Below are positions 35,002 through 35,104 of a stretch of 35,104 bases of DNA, one piece after another. The stretch comes from Chimaeribacter arupi (lineage in GTDB: Bacteria; Pseudomonadota; Gammaproteobacteria; Enterobacterales; Enterobacteriaceae): the NCBI RefSeq assembly GCF_002858805.1, contig NZ_PJZI01000046.1, forward strand, positions 1-35,104. Direction: 5' to 3'. Every line of letters begins with the position of its first letter. Position 1 is the stretch's first letter. The notes under the pieces are model-generated. The model was given only the letters and a program-made list of their open reading frames with translations, was not told the DNA's origin and did no database searches. Position numbers and translations under genes: made by a program.

Positions 35002-35104
35002 TTAGCCCAGCAGCGCTTTCGCCTTGTTCACCACGTTCTCCACGGTGAAGCCGAACAGCTCGAACAGCTTCTCCGCCGGGGCGGATTCGCCGAAGGTGGT
35101 CATG
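35002..35104 (-). CDS. tktA: Transketolase, C-terminal end only (TktA-like)
   Basis: Only the last 34 codons are in the window. They read [18 protein letters not shown] then [15 protein letters not shown] and stop, matching the C-terminus of E. coli transketolase TktA (FGESAPAE and GFTV.NVV.KAK.LL), and less well TktB. Transketolase moves two-carbon ketol units in the pentose phosphate pathway. The rest of the gene lies beyond the right edge. The choice of tktA over tktB rests on a few residues. Confidence 0.85.
   Translation of the reverse strand, partial: MTTFGESAPAEKLFELFGFTVENVVNKAKALLG

Overview
The window is a chromosomal segment of an enterobacterium (order Enterobacterales). Most proteins align nearly residue for residue with E. 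coli K-12 proteins I know, and the order purN-purM/upp-uraA-hda-yfgD-bepA-perM-bcp-gcvR-dapA-bamC-purC-ypfJ-tmcA ... ypfN-dapE-yffB ... ypfM-acrD ... narQ ... nudK is the E. coli purMN-to-nudK order. It is not Escherichia: narP sits beside narQ, an autotransporter follows tmcA, an M15 peptidase lies between dapE and ypfN, two acetyltransferases lie between yffB and ypfM, and araE lies next to nudK. No rRNA, tRNA, insertion sequence, integrase or prophage gene was seen.

Layout. 1-180: GC-rich hairpins beyond the end of purN. 181-4165: purine genes purM-purN (minus) diverging across a PurR box from the uracil salvage genes upp-uraA (plus). 4212-8211: hda (replication control, apparent CTG start), yfgD, the periplasmic protease/chaperone bepA with a sigma-E-like promoter, and the permease perM with a PurR-like box. 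8247-11411: gcvR-bcp (minus) diverging from dapA-bamC (plus). 11463-15366: purC with a PurR box, then ypfJ-tmcA. 15347-18505: AT-rich leader and a large autotransporter whose last codons are tandemly repeated past the stop. 18530-22050: a tight minus-strand cluster, two GNAT acetyltransferases, yffB, dapE, M15 peptidase and ypfN. 22051-23052: AT-rich DNA with no large gene, holding the 19-residue ypfM gene and one candidate micro-ORF. 23090-29287: acrD, a small winged-helix protein gene, narP and narQ. 29288-31909: an unusual narQ/nudK intergenic region, nudK, and araE with AraC- and CRP-like sites. 32095-34687: two divergent exported proteins (DUF3298-like and DUF1176). 34710-34922: a degenerate type I-E-like CRISPR array with no cas genes. 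35002-35104: the last codons of a transketolase gene.

The genes form several recognisable circuits: PurR control of purMN, purC and possibly perM; lysine/meso-diaminopimelate synthesis (dapA, dapE) linked by operon structure to outer-membrane assembly (bamC) and a peptidoglycan-type peptidase; envelope quality control (bepA, bamC); nitrate/nitrite sensing (narQ-narP); and efflux (acrD). The least explained parts are the orphan CRISPR remnant, the repeated 12-base motif at narQ and nudK, the autotransporter with its structured leader and duplicated tail, and the 22.0-22.8 kb AT-rich region. All identifications come from reading the sequence and from recall of known proteins; no database search was run.
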